From NCBI GenBank assembly GCA_050296515.1, contig JBNKRJ010000023.1:74783-138782 (forward strand): a stretch of 64,000 nucleotides of DNA, given 5' to 3'. A model generated the notes under the pieces. The model ran no database searches. It was not told where the DNA came from and saw nothing but the letters and a program-made list of their open reading frames with translations. The stretch's first letter is position 1, and the number at the start of each line of letters is the position of its first letter. This document shows positions 1 through 9,500 of the stretch, one piece after another. The DNA comes from NBLH01 sp050296515 (lineage in GTDB: Bacteria > Bacteroidota > Bacteroidia > Bacteroidales > NBLH01). The position numbers and the translations under genes were made by a program.

Positions 1-1916
1 AAGATTTTCGGATAAATTTTACGCTCTTTCTTTACATCTGGATTATATTTTATAATTCCATTGTTTGTACTAATCCAAATGTCACCTGTTTTATCCTTAA
101 AAATTGCATTTAAGTTTGGTTCAGTGTAACTTACTCCTTCTTCTTCTGCATAGTTGATAAAAGTGCCGGTTTCTAAATCATAAACAGTCAAAAACTCATT
201 ACCTGCAAGCACACAATTGCCATAGTTATCGATAATAATACTCTGATACGAATTGCTTGGTAATTTATTGGCTTTATTGAGGTGTTCAAACTTTTTACCA
301 TTGTATTTTATAACTCCTTGAGCTGCAGTCGTAAACCATAGATTCCCTTCAAAATCTTCAGCAATTCCATAAACTACATTTGTTATAGAATCAGCTTCTT
401 TAAAGGTTGTAATTTTTTCATTCTCAAGAAGTGCAAGTCCACCACCGTCTTTTGCAAACCAAACCCTGTTTTTTGAATCAGTAAAGCTCGAATAGATGTA
501 ATTGCTCCCGAGTCCATTTTCAGTGGAGTAATTTGCAAACTTAATTTTTTCTTTTGAGATATCACAATAGTCAACCCCTCCACCAAATGTAGAAAACCAC
601 ACTTTGTCATTCTTTCCATTTATGGAGATGATGTTATCATTAGACATTCCACTTTTTTTATCGAAAACCTTGTGTTTTCCATTTTCTGGATCAAATCGAT
701 AAACACCATAGCCATAGGTCCCTACCCAAACATAGCCTTTTTCGTCTTCATAAACAGAAGTAAATGAGTGGTTAGCATATTTTTTTCCATCAAGGAGTTT
801 TTTTGAGCTAAAATCACCGGTTATTGACTTGGTAAGTAAATATAAACCGCTTTTGCAGCAAACCCAGTAGTTCGATTTTGAATCAATAAGAAAGCTAAAG
901 ACCTCTTTTGAAGGAAGTCCTTCATTCATGTTTAAAAACTCAAATAAGCTCCCCGTGTATTGAGATACACCATCTTTTGCAGCAATCCAAATACTGTTTT
1001 CATAATCATTAAAAATACTTATTGTTTGATTATGAATAAGTCCGTTGGCAGGTGTGTATCTTTTATAACTATATGATTCTGTGCTTTCGAAGGTTAGTTT
1101 TATAGCTCCCTGGTTTCTTGTTGAAATCCACAGTTCATTTTTATTTCTTATAACGAAATTATTTAATGAACCAAAATTCCATGATGGAATTTGATGTATT
1201 GCGTTTGTTGCCATATCGTACATGGCTAGGCCTTCATCTTCCATTCCCAACCAAATGGTTCCTTCTTTATCAATCTCAATATCCTTAATAATATTGTCTG
1301 GGAGGCCTTCTTTCATTGAAAAATTCTTCCAGGTTTCTGACTTTGAATCAAAAATTAACAAGCCAATATCAGAACCAAAAAATAAGTTACCTAAGGAGTC
1401 TTTTTCTATATCGTAGATATAATCGTCTCCAATATCACTTTCTGAGTCAAATCGTGTTATTTTGCTGTTTTTAATTCTAAAAAGGCCATTGCCGACTGAT
1501 GCTACCCACTTTACAGAATCATTAATTAATATTTTAGAAACTTTTTCGGAAAGCAGGCTGTCTAATAAATTATAAGGAATGAATGAGTTGCCATCGTAAT
1601 AGCTTATTTTTCCGGTATTAAACCCTAGCCATAAATTGTTTTTATCATCTTCAGCAATACAGGTAATATTGTTATCAGGAAGATTATTTTCAGTTGTAAA
1701 ATATTGATAATTAATACCATTATATTTAATTAATCCTTCAGAAGTTCCAAACCAAAGGTAACCCCAGTGATCCTGATAGACAATATTTACATTGAAATTT
1801 TTTTTCCCTTTTAAGATGTTATAGTTCTTAAAATGAGGACTTTGCGCTTTTAATTGAAATGAAAAAAAGAGCACTAAAATTAGAAAAAGGTTCTTTTTTA
1901 GGGTAACAGGCTTCAT
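1..1916 (-). CDS. Two-component-regulator-type beta-propeller sensor protein, partial (3' end outside window)
   Basis: An ATG at 1914-1916 opens a frame that stays open for 638 codons to the left edge, so only the N-terminal part is here. It starts with a signal peptide (hydrophobic run ending near FFSFQLKAQ) and then has many Reg_prop repeats of the form GYLWFGTSEGLIKYNG, GTIWLGMEDEGLAMYD, YVWVGTYGYGVYRFDP and GNLWFTTAAQGVIKYNG. This is the periplasmic propeller of hybrid two-component or propeller-phosphatase sensors. The output domain is unseen; by analogy with the complete gene at 6526-9870 it could be a SpoIIE phosphatase, or it could be a histidine kinase or LytTR domain. Confidence 0.85.
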   Translation of the reverse strand, partial: MKPVTLKKNLFLILVLFFSFQLKAQSPHFKNYNILKGKKNFNVNIVYQDHWGYLWFGTSEGLIKYNGINYQYFTTENNLPDNNITCIAEDDKNNLWLGFNTGKISYYDGNSFIPYNLLDSLLSEKVSKILINDSVKWVASVGNGLFRIKNSKITRFDSESDIGDDYIYDIEKDSLGNLFFGSDIGLLIFDSKSETWKNFSMKEGLPDNIIKDIEIDKEGTIWLGMEDEGLAMYDMATNAIHQIPSWNFGSLNNFVIRNKNELWISTRNQGAIKLTFESTESYSYKRYTPANGLIHNQTISIFNDYENSIWIAAKDGVSQYTGSLFEFLNMNEGLPSKEVFSFLIDSKSNYWVCCKSGLYLLTKSITGDFSSKKLLDGKKYANHSFTSVYEDEKGYVWVGTYGYGVYRFDPENGKHKVFDKKSGMSNDNIISINGKNDKVWFSTFGGGVDYCDISKEKIKFANYSTENGLGSNYIYSSFTDSKNRVWFAKDGGGLALLENEKITTFKEADSITNVVYGIAEDFEGNLWFTTAAQGVIKYNGKKFEHLNKANKLPSNSYQSIIIDNYGNCVLAGNEFLTVYDLETGTFINYAEEEGVSYTEPNLNAIFKDKTGDIWISTNNGIIKYNPDVKKERKIYPKI

Positions 1917-1977
1917 TCAAACATTATTTTTTATGATTATACGATAGTTTATACCTTTGATTATATTCTCTATGTAA

Positions 1978-2062
1978 GAGATTGCTTCATCCTCGTGCCT
2001 CGTCTTCGCAATGACATCATTCCGAGGAGGTACAACAACGAAGGAATCCCTCAGGACTCTGC
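1978..2062. repeat. Intergenic palindromic repeat (two small inverted repeats)
   Basis: Two short hairpins lie side by side between genes. The first is ATTGC (1981-1985) with GCAAT (2008-2012). The second is ATTCC (2019-2023) with GGAAT (2043-2047), around CGAGGAGG. The composition is clearly GC-richer than the flanks. From memory it resembles a short repeat scattered in many Bacteroidota genomes; that resemblance is recollection, not a search result. Confidence 0.5.
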
Positions 2063-2103
2063 GAAGTAAATCTTTTTTTGGTGTAAACAACCTAATAAAC
2101 GCC

Positions 2104-2673
2104 TTATTTTTTTTGTTTTAATATAGTTTCAATGCTTACATTTATTTTTTCGGATAATTTTTGGTTCACAATGCTTGGTATTTGGATGTTATGATCTTTT
2201 AAGTAAACCTCAAACTCAGAGTTTACTTTTATTTCTCCCTTCGTTATTTCAATGTTACATCTTATGGTCATTGGGTTCTCTTTTCCATGAACCGAAAACT
2301 TTCCTTTTGCTCTTACTTTGTATTTACCAACTTTACTGAAATTTATATCTTCAATAATCTTGCCTTTAAACCTTGCATCCGGATATTTATCGGATTCAAT
2401 GTAGTTTTCATTAAAGTGAATTTTCTGTAGTGGACTGTTAAACCCATTAAAGCTTTTCATTGATACTGAAAAAATAAAGCTCTTATCGTTGGTATTTAAT
2501 ATTCCTGTCAGCTTAGTTGATGCAGCTTTTATAATTTCTAAAGGAGCCTCAGAAACAAAATTGACTTTTCCATTTTTTGTAATATAAAGCTGGCTTTTAA
2601 CTGAAAAAGAGCTAATTGCAAGTTGTAACAATAAAATGAATATAAATAATTGTCGTCGCTTTAAATTGTTCAT
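2104..2673 (-). CDS. YceI family protein
   Basis: A 189-residue exported protein with an N-terminal signal segment (about 1-28) and a YceI-like lipocalin-fold domain over the rest. Family signatures visible are the early GKVNFVSEAPLEIIKA stretch, the HFNENYIESDKYPDARFKG motif and a late HG in the FSVHGKENPM segment. YceI proteins bind isoprenoid or other amphiphilic lipids in the periplasm. It is last in a minus-strand run with a DUF5777 barrel, a second YceI paralogue and a haem lipoprotein, a grouping that suggests quinone or lipid-linked electron transfer (inference). Confidence 0.85.
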   Translation of the reverse strand: MNNLKRRQLFIFILLLQLAISSFSVKSQLYITKNGKVNFVSEAPLEIIKAASTKLTGILNTNDKSFIFSVSMKSFNGFNSPLQKIHFNENYIESDKYPDARFKGKIIEDINFSKVGKYKVRAKGKFSVHGKENPMTIRCNIEITKGEIKVNSEFEVYLKDHNIQIPSIVNQKLSEKINVSIETILKQKK

Positions 2674-2690
2674 AACTAGACTTTAATTTT

Positions 2691-3605
2691 TTAATAATCA
2701 CTGTTCAGGTTGGCTTTCTTATTTTTTACGATAGTAAAAACTCTTGAAATGTTAAAACCAAGACGAATGTCTCCATTGTTCCAACTTCCATTTGTTTTTG
2801 GTATAAATTCCGGTTCAATCATTCCGTTTGAGTTTGTTACATAAACCTGAAAAACATGTCCCCCTGTTTCAATATCAAAACCAATAGAGAAAGAATCGTA
2901 ATAGTCGTCCGCAGTTTTTCCAGGAAGCAGATAAAAATATTCCGAATTAATTGAAACACGGTTAGTTAACTTAAGTCTTCCCCCTGCACCAATGGAAAAA
3001 ACATCATTTTCATCATCTTTAGCTTTTACAAGGTTGCGATGAATCATTGTAGGTGTTAATTGTAATGAAAGGCGATTACTGAATTTTCTTGCCATCAAAA
3101 GCTGAAAAGTATAAGAAATTCTTGACTCGAAAAGATTATCTCTATCAGGATTTGCCCATTCAAGCGATGTAATACCTATGTTAGAAAAGGCTGATAATGA
3201 GATAGGAATAGTTCTTTTTCCTGTTGATTGATTTAAAAGTTTCAGTTTTATATATCCATCATAAATTTTGTTTAATGAACTTCTTCCTATTCCTACATTT
3301 AGTTTTTTTGTAATGCCATAATCAAACCCAAAACGAATACTCGATTGATCTAATCCCCAATAATTATAAAAACCTTGGTTAATAGTCCCAAAATGATGTG
3401 ATATTATGAAGTTAAGCTCACCTTTTGCTGTATTTTCAATTGAGTGACCAAGAACAAGTCTTGTTCCTTTAAAAGTAGCTTCGACTATTTCTGTTTCTTC
3501 ATTTTTATTTAGTTCAGCCTCAAGTAGGCTGTCCAAATCCTGAGAAAAAGCATTTATAACAATAATGCTAAAGACGAATGTTAAAAAGAATGATTTTTTT
3601 ATCAT
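2691..3605 (-). CDS. DUF5777 family outer-membrane beta-barrel protein
   Basis: 304 residues with a signal peptide (about 1-21, ending at NAFSQ) and alternating hydrophobic strands typical of a small outer-membrane barrel. The region around HSIENTAKGELNFIISHHFG and LDQSSIRFGFDYGITKKLNVG matches the DUF5777 family as I know it. It sits 17 bp from the downstream YceI gene and 6 bp from the upstream one, so these are very probably one transcript. In Bacteroidota such barrels often accompany YceI and cytochrome c-like genes. The substrate is unknown. Confidence 0.8.
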   Translation of the reverse strand: MIKKSFFLTFVFSIIVINAFSQDLDSLLEAELNKNEETEIVEATFKGTRLVLGHSIENTAKGELNFIISHHFGTINQGFYNYWGLDQSSIRFGFDYGITKKLNVGIGRSSLNKIYDGYIKLKLLNQSTGKRTIPISLSAFSNIGITSLEWANPDRDNLFESRISYTFQLLMARKFSNRLSLQLTPTMIHRNLVKAKDDENDVFSIGAGGRLKLTNRVSINSEYFYLLPGKTADDYYDSFSIGFDIETGGHVFQVYVTNSNGMIEPEFIPKTNGSWNNGDIRLGFNISRVFTIVKNKKANLNSDY

Positions 3606-3611
3606 GGTAAC

Positions 3612-4169
3612 TTAGTTTTTCAATTCATACATCTCAAGGTCGACATTTATTTTCACTGTTTCAGCAACATTATTAATTACTGTTGATGGTATTTTTATTT
3701 CATAATCTTTTAATGCCACATAAAAGTTACAACTTATTTTCATTTGGCCGTTTTTCATCGAAATTTCAAATGGGCTTTTAATGCTTTTTGTTATTCCATG
3801 AATTGTCAGATCTCCCTCAAATTCAAGACTTTTATTCCAATCTTCATTGAAATTAAGGTTTTCAGCATCTTTAATTTTCCCTTTGAATGATGCTTTAGGG
3901 TATTTGTCTGATTCTAAGTAGTTCTCATTAAAATGTTTTTGCATTAAAGCTTTATCAAACTCAAATGCTTTTATCAATACCTTTGCTACAATTTTATTGG
4001 TAGCTGCATCATAAACACAACTGGCTTGTTTATTAATTGCTTTAATGTCCTCAAGAGGAGCCTTTGAAAAAAAAACTACTTTTCCAGTTCTAGTGAAGAA
4101 TTTTTTCTGAGCCCCCAAGTTAGAGCCAATAAAAGCACAGAATATAAAAATGAAAAATATATATCTCAC
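3612..4169 (-). CDS. YceI family protein (second copy)
   Basis: 185 residues, paralogous to the protein at 2104-2673: both share the APLE...IKA opening, HFNENYxESDKYPxAxFKGKI and a HG turn (LTIHGITKSI). A signal peptide covers about residues 1-20 (IGSNLGAQ). The start codon is GTG (4167-4169), with no nearby ATG that would keep the signal peptide. Two YceI proteins flanking one barrel suggests a duplicated lipid carrier serving the same system (inference). Confidence 0.85.
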   Translation of the reverse strand: MRYIFFIFIFCAFIGSNLGAQKKFFTRTGKVVFFSKAPLEDIKAINKQASCVYDAATNKIVAKVLIKAFEFDKALMQKHFNENYLESDKYPKASFKGKIKDAENLNFNEDWNKSLEFEGDLTIHGITKSIKSPFEISMKNGQMKISCNFYVALKDYEIKIPSTVINNVAETVKINVDLEMYELKN

Positions 4170-4175
4170 AGCATC

Positions 4176-4538
4176 TTAATTATTCGGAATTCCACGATTA
4201 ACCCAAGCCTCTATTTTATTAATATTACAATCTGATAATTTCCCGGCACCTTTAGGCATTGGTATAGAGCCAGGTTCATGTTTTATATTTCTCAGTAGAT
4301 CGCCATCGTCTACTTCACGTTGTATGTGTACAAAATTTTCTAAACTCAAATTCCCAGAATAGTATGAATTACTATGGCACGAATAGCAATTTTGTTCAAA
4401 AATTGGTTTTATATCATTTATATAGCTAATGTCTGATGTGTCGCATATTTCATTTGGATATAACTCATTTTCGCTATTATAAGTGCAGAAAGACAAAAAA
4501 AAGAGTATGATAAACAGAAATATAAGTTTTTTATCCAT
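4176..4538 (-). CDS. Haem-binding (cytochrome c-like) lipoprotein
   Basis: A 120-residue protein with a lipoprotein signal (LSFC, Cys at about 17) and one CYSCH haem-binding motif near residue 50, in the context DIKPIFEQNCYSCHSNSYYSG. A downstream PMPKGAGKLSD segment is a good candidate for supplying the axial Met ligand. This pattern fits the small c-type cytochrome domains of planctomycete/Bacteroidota type. It is 6 bp upstream of the YceI gene, so the two are probably co-transcribed. Its likely role is single-electron transfer at a membrane surface. Confidence 0.8.
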   Translation of the reverse strand: MDKKLIFLFIILFFLSFCTYNSENELYPNEICDTSDISYINDIKPIFEQNCYSCHSNSYYSGNLSLENFVHIQREVDDGDLLRNIKHEPGSIPMPKGAGKLSDCNINKIEAWVNRGIPNN

Positions 4539-4592
4539 TTGCTTTTTAGTTTTTATAGGTAAAGCTTTTCATAATTTTAAATGGCTCAATTT

Positions 4593-5006
4593 TTAATCTA
4601 CAATTGTACAGTTATTTACAATAACATCGGTTAAAAATCCCTGGCAAACACCTTTTGCAGTTATTGTTGTGCCAACTTTAAGTACTTTTTTATCAGATAG
4701 ATTTCTAAAAGTACATGTAACCCCAAAAACCTCACCACTTTCTTTAAAAACTACTAGAGTTTCGTTATTTTGATTTTTCTGAATTTCTGATATTGTTCCA
4801 GTAACCTCAATAACTTTTCCCAGATAGAGCTTATTGGCTTGTTCTTCATTATCTTCAAATTTATAAAATAATTCAATAGCGGTTAATTTGTATTCTGTTT
4901 TTTTATCGCTTACATCAAATCTATTTTTTTCAAAAACAACGTAATAGGCAATAATTCCTATTGATGCTACGAGTGCGATAAGGATAATAGTAAGTTTAAT
5001 TTTCAT
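4593..5006 (-). CDS. Membrane-anchored OB-fold protein (tRNA_anti-like)
   Basis: 137 residues: one N-terminal membrane anchor (about 5-24) followed by a periplasmic domain with the pattern KLYLGKVIEVTGTISEIQ ... TTITAKGVCQGFLTDVIVNNC, which fits OB-fold proteins of the tRNA_anti-like family. It ends in a conserved-looking Cys near the C-terminus. Spacing to the downstream haem lipoprotein is 54 bp, so it is probably the first gene of the YceI cluster. A nucleic-acid role is unlikely in the periplasm; a structural or metal-related role is possible but not shown. Confidence 0.65.
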   Translation of the reverse strand: MKIKLTIILIALVASIGIIAYYVVFEKNRFDVSDKKTEYKLTAIELFYKFEDNEEQANKLYLGKVIEVTGTISEIQKNQNNETLVVFKESGEVFGVTCTFRNLSDKKVLKVGTTITAKGVCQGFLTDVIVNNCTIVD

Positions 5007-5143
5007 CTTAGTTTGTTTAAAGACTTAAACATTCATAAAATATCCATTTGGCTTGAACTAAACATAATTAATTTTGATATTTGATTTATCAGACTATTTA
5101 TAATTACCCTGTAAATATATATTAGAAATAAGAAAAAAACATC

Positions 5144-6001
5144 TTATACAAATGTTTTTTCTATTATTTTTTTTGCATTTTCCTGTGCTTTTCTTTGTTT
5201 AAAGTCAGTCCACTTTCCTCCCATTACTTTTCTTAGAAACTCATCAGTGTAATGAATAACAGAAACTTGCCATAAACCATGAGCTACAGCACCTAATGCT
5301 CTATGACTAATAGAGAACCCTGGATCCAAGTATTCTATGTGGTGCCACCATCCACTGGGCATAAATAGTGTTTCTCCGTCTTCAAGGATACATTCATATC
5401 CTTGAACAAACTGTAATCCAGGAAACTTATCAAAGTCAGGGTTATCTATGTTTACAGGGCTGTGAACACCAAATGGATACTGGTATAGTAGTTTGGAGTA
5501 CTTAGGGTGAAAAAGTACAACTCGCTTTCTTCCAACTAAATGAGTTAAGAAAACATGCGACATATCCATATCTTTATGAATTCTTGTAACGGCTCCTGCG
5601 CCACCAAAAAACATAAATGGAAATTTTTTTAAGATTTTTATCCCCAAATCCGGGAATTTGAATTGTCTTTTCAAGTCTGGTTTTAATTTAAACGGATCAA
5701 ATAAAAAAATTCTTAAAGAAGTCGGTCCCTTTTCTAAAATATCAATGTAATCCGCGAATTTCATTTTTAATGAAGGATGCTTAAAAGAGCGATCAAGGTA
5801 TTTTTCATTGCTATCAAAAAGTCCTATTTCGAAATCGCCTAAATTTTCTTTAAAAAACTTAAAATCCCATTTGTTAATATTTTGATTATCAAATATGTTT
5901 TTTATTACAACGGGTTGCTGTCTTTTTAAATAATTTTCTTCGAATTTGGTTCTTTCACTTACATCAATTATATCAAGTTTGTGTTTAAAGTCCATATTCA
6001 T
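5144..6001 (-). CDS. JmjC/cupin_8-like Fe(II)/2-oxoglutarate-dependent oxygenase
   Basis: 285 residues from the ATG at 5999-6001 (a TTG six bases upstream and an ATG at 5995 are alternatives). The pattern is that of JmjC-type cupins: RQQPVVIKN near the start, the metal site HKD in RIHKDMDMSHVF, a strand with KRVVLFHP, and GWWHHIEYL supplying the distal His. Related proteins hydroxylate protein side chains or small molecules. It has no signal peptide, so it is cytoplasmic. No obvious partner gene lies beside it. Its O2 dependence, if real, implies some aerobic exposure. Confidence 0.75.
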   Translation of the reverse strand: MNMDFKHKLDIIDVSERTKFEENYLKRQQPVVIKNIFDNQNINKWDFKFFKENLGDFEIGLFDSNEKYLDRSFKHPSLKMKFADYIDILEKGPTSLRIFLFDPFKLKPDLKRQFKFPDLGIKILKKFPFMFFGGAGAVTRIHKDMDMSHVFLTHLVGRKRVVLFHPKYSKLLYQYPFGVHSPVNIDNPDFDKFPGLQFVQGYECILEDGETLFMPSGWWHHIEYLDPGFSISHRALGAVAHGLWQVSVIHYTDEFLRKVMGGKWTDFKQRKAQENAKKIIEKTFV

Positions 6002-6053
6002 TCTCAATTAAATTAGCTCTAATTGTACTTAGCATTAGGTTAGGATCTTAAAT

Positions 6054-6061
6054 CAAAGATA
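6054..6061 (-). promoter_or_regulatory. Putative -7 element for the cupin-like gene
   Basis: On the minus strand this reads TATCTTTG, a match to the Bacteroidota TAnnTTTG -7 box, about 50 bases upstream of the ATG at 6001. I see no good -33 TTTG at the usual spacing. Confidence 0.4.
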
Positions 6062-6214
6062 GTTAATTTTAAATAAGTCTAAAAGAAACACTTTTGAGTG
6101 AATATATTTGAAAAAGGTGTTTTGTGTAATCAAAGAAAAGAGTTGTTTCGTCAACAATGATGTAATATTTATCCTTGAAAAACGTCAAATGATTGAAAAA
6201 AAAGTGTTAATTAA

Positions 6215-6247
6215 TTTGCAAGTGGATTTGTTAATTTATTAAATTTG
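6215..6247 (+). promoter_or_regulatory. Putative Bacteroidota-type promoter of the 64-residue membrane protein
   Basis: TTTG (6215-6218), a 21-base spacer and TAAATTTG (6240-6247) match the -33/-7 consensus well. Transcription would start near 6254, giving a leader of about 16 bases before the ATG at 6270. Confidence 0.55.
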
Positions 6248-6269
6248 TTAGTAGTGAAAGAGAAAAAAT

Positions 6270-6464
6270 ATGAAAGAAATAATTTTTTTAAGGGGAAAGG
6301 AATCTGCGTGGGCAGGAATACTTTTATTCTTGGCAGTTATTATCTTTATTGTTCCTATTGCATTAATTTTGTTATTTAGAACCTTATATAGAATGGTTCA
6401 AATTGCGAAAGAGCAAGCAAGAATACCTCAGGGTGCTTCTGCTGATTTAGAAAAAGTTTATTAG
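6270..6464 (+). CDS. Small single-pass membrane protein (64 aa)
   Basis: One hydrophobic helix (about 15-37) is followed by a basic segment (FRTLYRMVQIAKEQ), so the C-terminus should be cytoplasmic by the positive-inside rule. It has its own promoter-like sequence and stands alone between two minus-strand genes. The N-terminal half resembles the 62-residue protein at 36670-36858: both have FL..KES, a long helix, P.AL..LFR and then a short charged tail. The function is unknown. The paralogy and the promoter make a chance open frame unlikely. Confidence 0.65.
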   Translation: MKEIIFLRGKESAWAGILLFLAVIIFIVPIALILLFRTLYRMVQIAKEQARIPQGASADLEKVY

Positions 6465-6525
6465 GAATTACATTTTTATTTTCGGGGCACTGTTTAGCAT
6501 ATCTTTGAAAAGATAAGTTGAAATT

Positions 6526-9500
6526 TTATGGAATTAATTTAAACCCAATAACCAAAATATCATCTGTTTGCTCCACATTTTTCATCCAGTCTTCAATTGC
6601 CTCATTTAAAATAGCATGTTGTTCACTCATAGGCTTTTTGTGATTATCATAAATTAATTCTTTTAGTTTTTTTACCATAAACTTTCTGCCTTTTGGACCA
6701 CCAAATTGATCTTGAAAACCATCGCTAAAAATATAGAAGTAGCTTACTGCATCAGCATAGGAAACTGAATAATTTGTAAATTTCTTTTCTGTTTTCTTTA
6801 CCAATTGGTGTCCTCCAATTGATTGCATATCACCTTTTAAATGAAAAAGCTCGTTGTTTTGAATATAAACCAAGGGGTTTTTTGCTCCAGCCCACTCAAC
6901 GATTTTATTATGTTTGTCTATGGAGCAAAGAGACATGTCCATACCGTCTTGATTATCAGTTTGTTCTTGTTTTAGCGCCTTTCTGACATATCGGTTTTTA
7001 TAGTCCAGAATTTCAGAAGGAGTGGTTATTCCCTGATTGACAATGGTCGTTAATATTTCACTGCCAATCATGCTCATAAAAGCACCAGGAACACCATGCC
7101 CTGTACAGTCAACAGCAGTGAAAATTATTTTATCATTTTTCTGTGCAAACCAGTAAAAATCGCCACTTACAATATCTCTTGGCTTAAACAAAATGAAGTA
7201 ATCATCAAGTGTTTGCTCAATTTTATCCTTTAAAGGAAGCATTGCTTCCTGAATTCTTTTAGCATAAGTTATACTGGCTGTAATGTTTTTGTTTTTCTCT
7301 TCAATTTTATCTTTTTGAACTTCAATTTCATCTCTCTGGGCTAATATTTCTTCTTTTTGCTGTTCAAGCTCTTCATTTTTCATCCTGATTTCAGAAGTAC
7401 GCTGTTTTACTACCTCTTCAAGATATTCTTTTTGTTTTCTAAGTCTTCGTACGCTTAGCCTGACGATACCCCAGATTAATAAAATAAATAAAATAAAATA
7501 CGATATGAAGGCCCAGGTTGTTAAATACCATGGAGGGAGAATGGTAAAGTGATAAATGGCTTCTTCGCTCTCCTGTTCATAGACATTTTTTGTTTTCACA
7601 CGAAATATGTAATCACCTTGCCCCAGGTTGGAGTATTCTTTAAAATTCTTTGTTTTCCAATCCGTCCACCCATCATCATTGCCTTCCAAGTAGAATTTAT
7701 ATAATATTTCGTCCGGACTATCAAAAAATGGTGCAGAAAAGGTAAATCTTAAATCATTTAATTCAAAAGGTATTTTATAAGTCTGTGCTTCGGGTTGATT
7801 TGATCCAACATATCCTGCACTATCAAGAAAAGCCCCATCAAATAAAAGAGAATCATTTGAAACAAATTCAACTTTTCTAATTAAAGCTTTATAGGGTTGG
7901 CTGTAATCCTTGTCTATTTTTGAGTCGTAATGTATAAATCCTTTGGCCGTACCAATAATAACATTGCCATTAGATAAAGGATTAATTGATTGTATGTTAT
8001 TTTTAAACTTGTAAAATGGAGTTTTATAGTTTAGATAGGAACCATTATCTTGAAATATCAATTCTCCCATTTCAAATACATCTTCACCACTAAAGCTCTC
8101 TTGCCGTTGTTGTTTATACCAAATATTTCCGAAATTATCCTCCACCATGATCCAGATTTTTACATCTTTCCCAAGAAGTGAATTGAATTCCTGATATTCG
8201 GTAAATTTATCTTCCTTTTCATTATAATAATACAAACCATTATCGGTGCTTATTATAACCTTATTTTTTAGCCAGAATACATGACAATTATAAGGATTAT
8301 CTATGCCTTTATCTTGGTTGTATGGTGTTGCAACAATACTATCAAAATTTTCCGTTGGATTTAATTTATATATTCCTTTTGAACTATGGGTTACCCAAAA
8401 ATTACCATCCCCATCTCTTACAATATGTCTGCACTTTTCTTTAAAACCTGGGATATCTTTTTTAAAAACCCATTTTCCTGTACTTTTAAGTTTGTTTTTC
8501 TTTGATTTCTTTGTTTTATCTTCTTTGAATTCAATCAGTTTTAAACCTTCATTTGTACTAAAAATAGCCAAATTTGGATTGTCTGTTCTCAAAAACTTCC
8601 AAACAGCAATAGGCTCCATGTTTAGCTTCCTCATCTTTCCATCTCTGATCTCACTTATTCCACGAGTAGTTCCCACTAAAATATTTCCATTAATTGTATC
8701 TAAATGCAAAACATTAACAGGATCTCCTATTCTTTTAAAAGTTTCAATTGTATTTAAATGAGCCTCAGAGCCATTCCATCTTCTTTCATACAGGCCAACA
8801 GCACTTGCTATATATAGCTTATTTTCATGTAAAAGTGTTGAGTAGCTTGCTGCGTTTAATGAAAAGTTCTTATCATAATTACTCAAAGGTAAGCTGTACA
8901 TAACATGACACAAACCATTCCCTGTACAAAGCCATAAATTTCCATCTTTTGCCTGGAATATGTTGAGAATTAAGTCACTATAAAGTCCTAGTCTTGTATC
9001 AATATGTTGAAGAACTTCACCCTCTTTAGAGATAATTATGAATCCTTTGGATAAAAGTCCGAAAGCATAATTCCCATCAGATAAAATTGTAGCTGAAATT
9101 ATTTTTTGTCTTTTTAAAAAATCATCAATAGGAGTTTTAAAGGGTTGTAATTCATTCCCATCATATAAAATAAGACCGTCCTCCATAGTTACAATAAGAA
9201 TATTGTCACCATAAGGCAGAGCGGCTCTTAAACTTGTATTTACATATTTTTCTCCGTTAGGGATTTCTACAATTTTTTGATTTTCAAATTTAAATAAACC
9301 TTTTTTTGAAATCCGAATAAAAATGTCATCATTTATTATAGCTGTTTGCCCCAGATCTTTAATATTATGAGTGGTTATTTCTCCATTATAAAGTTCAAAG
9401 ATGTAATCATTTCCTGTAAAGTATATTTTGTCTTCAATTTCAAAGATCCTATTAACTCCAATAAAGTTTCTATCTTTCTCTTCTTTTATTTTGTCAACTA

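Noticed and set aside
8303..8761. 152-codon plus-strand open frame inside the propeller-phosphatase gene
   Set aside because: It lies wholly antisense to a strongly supported coding region and has no domain.
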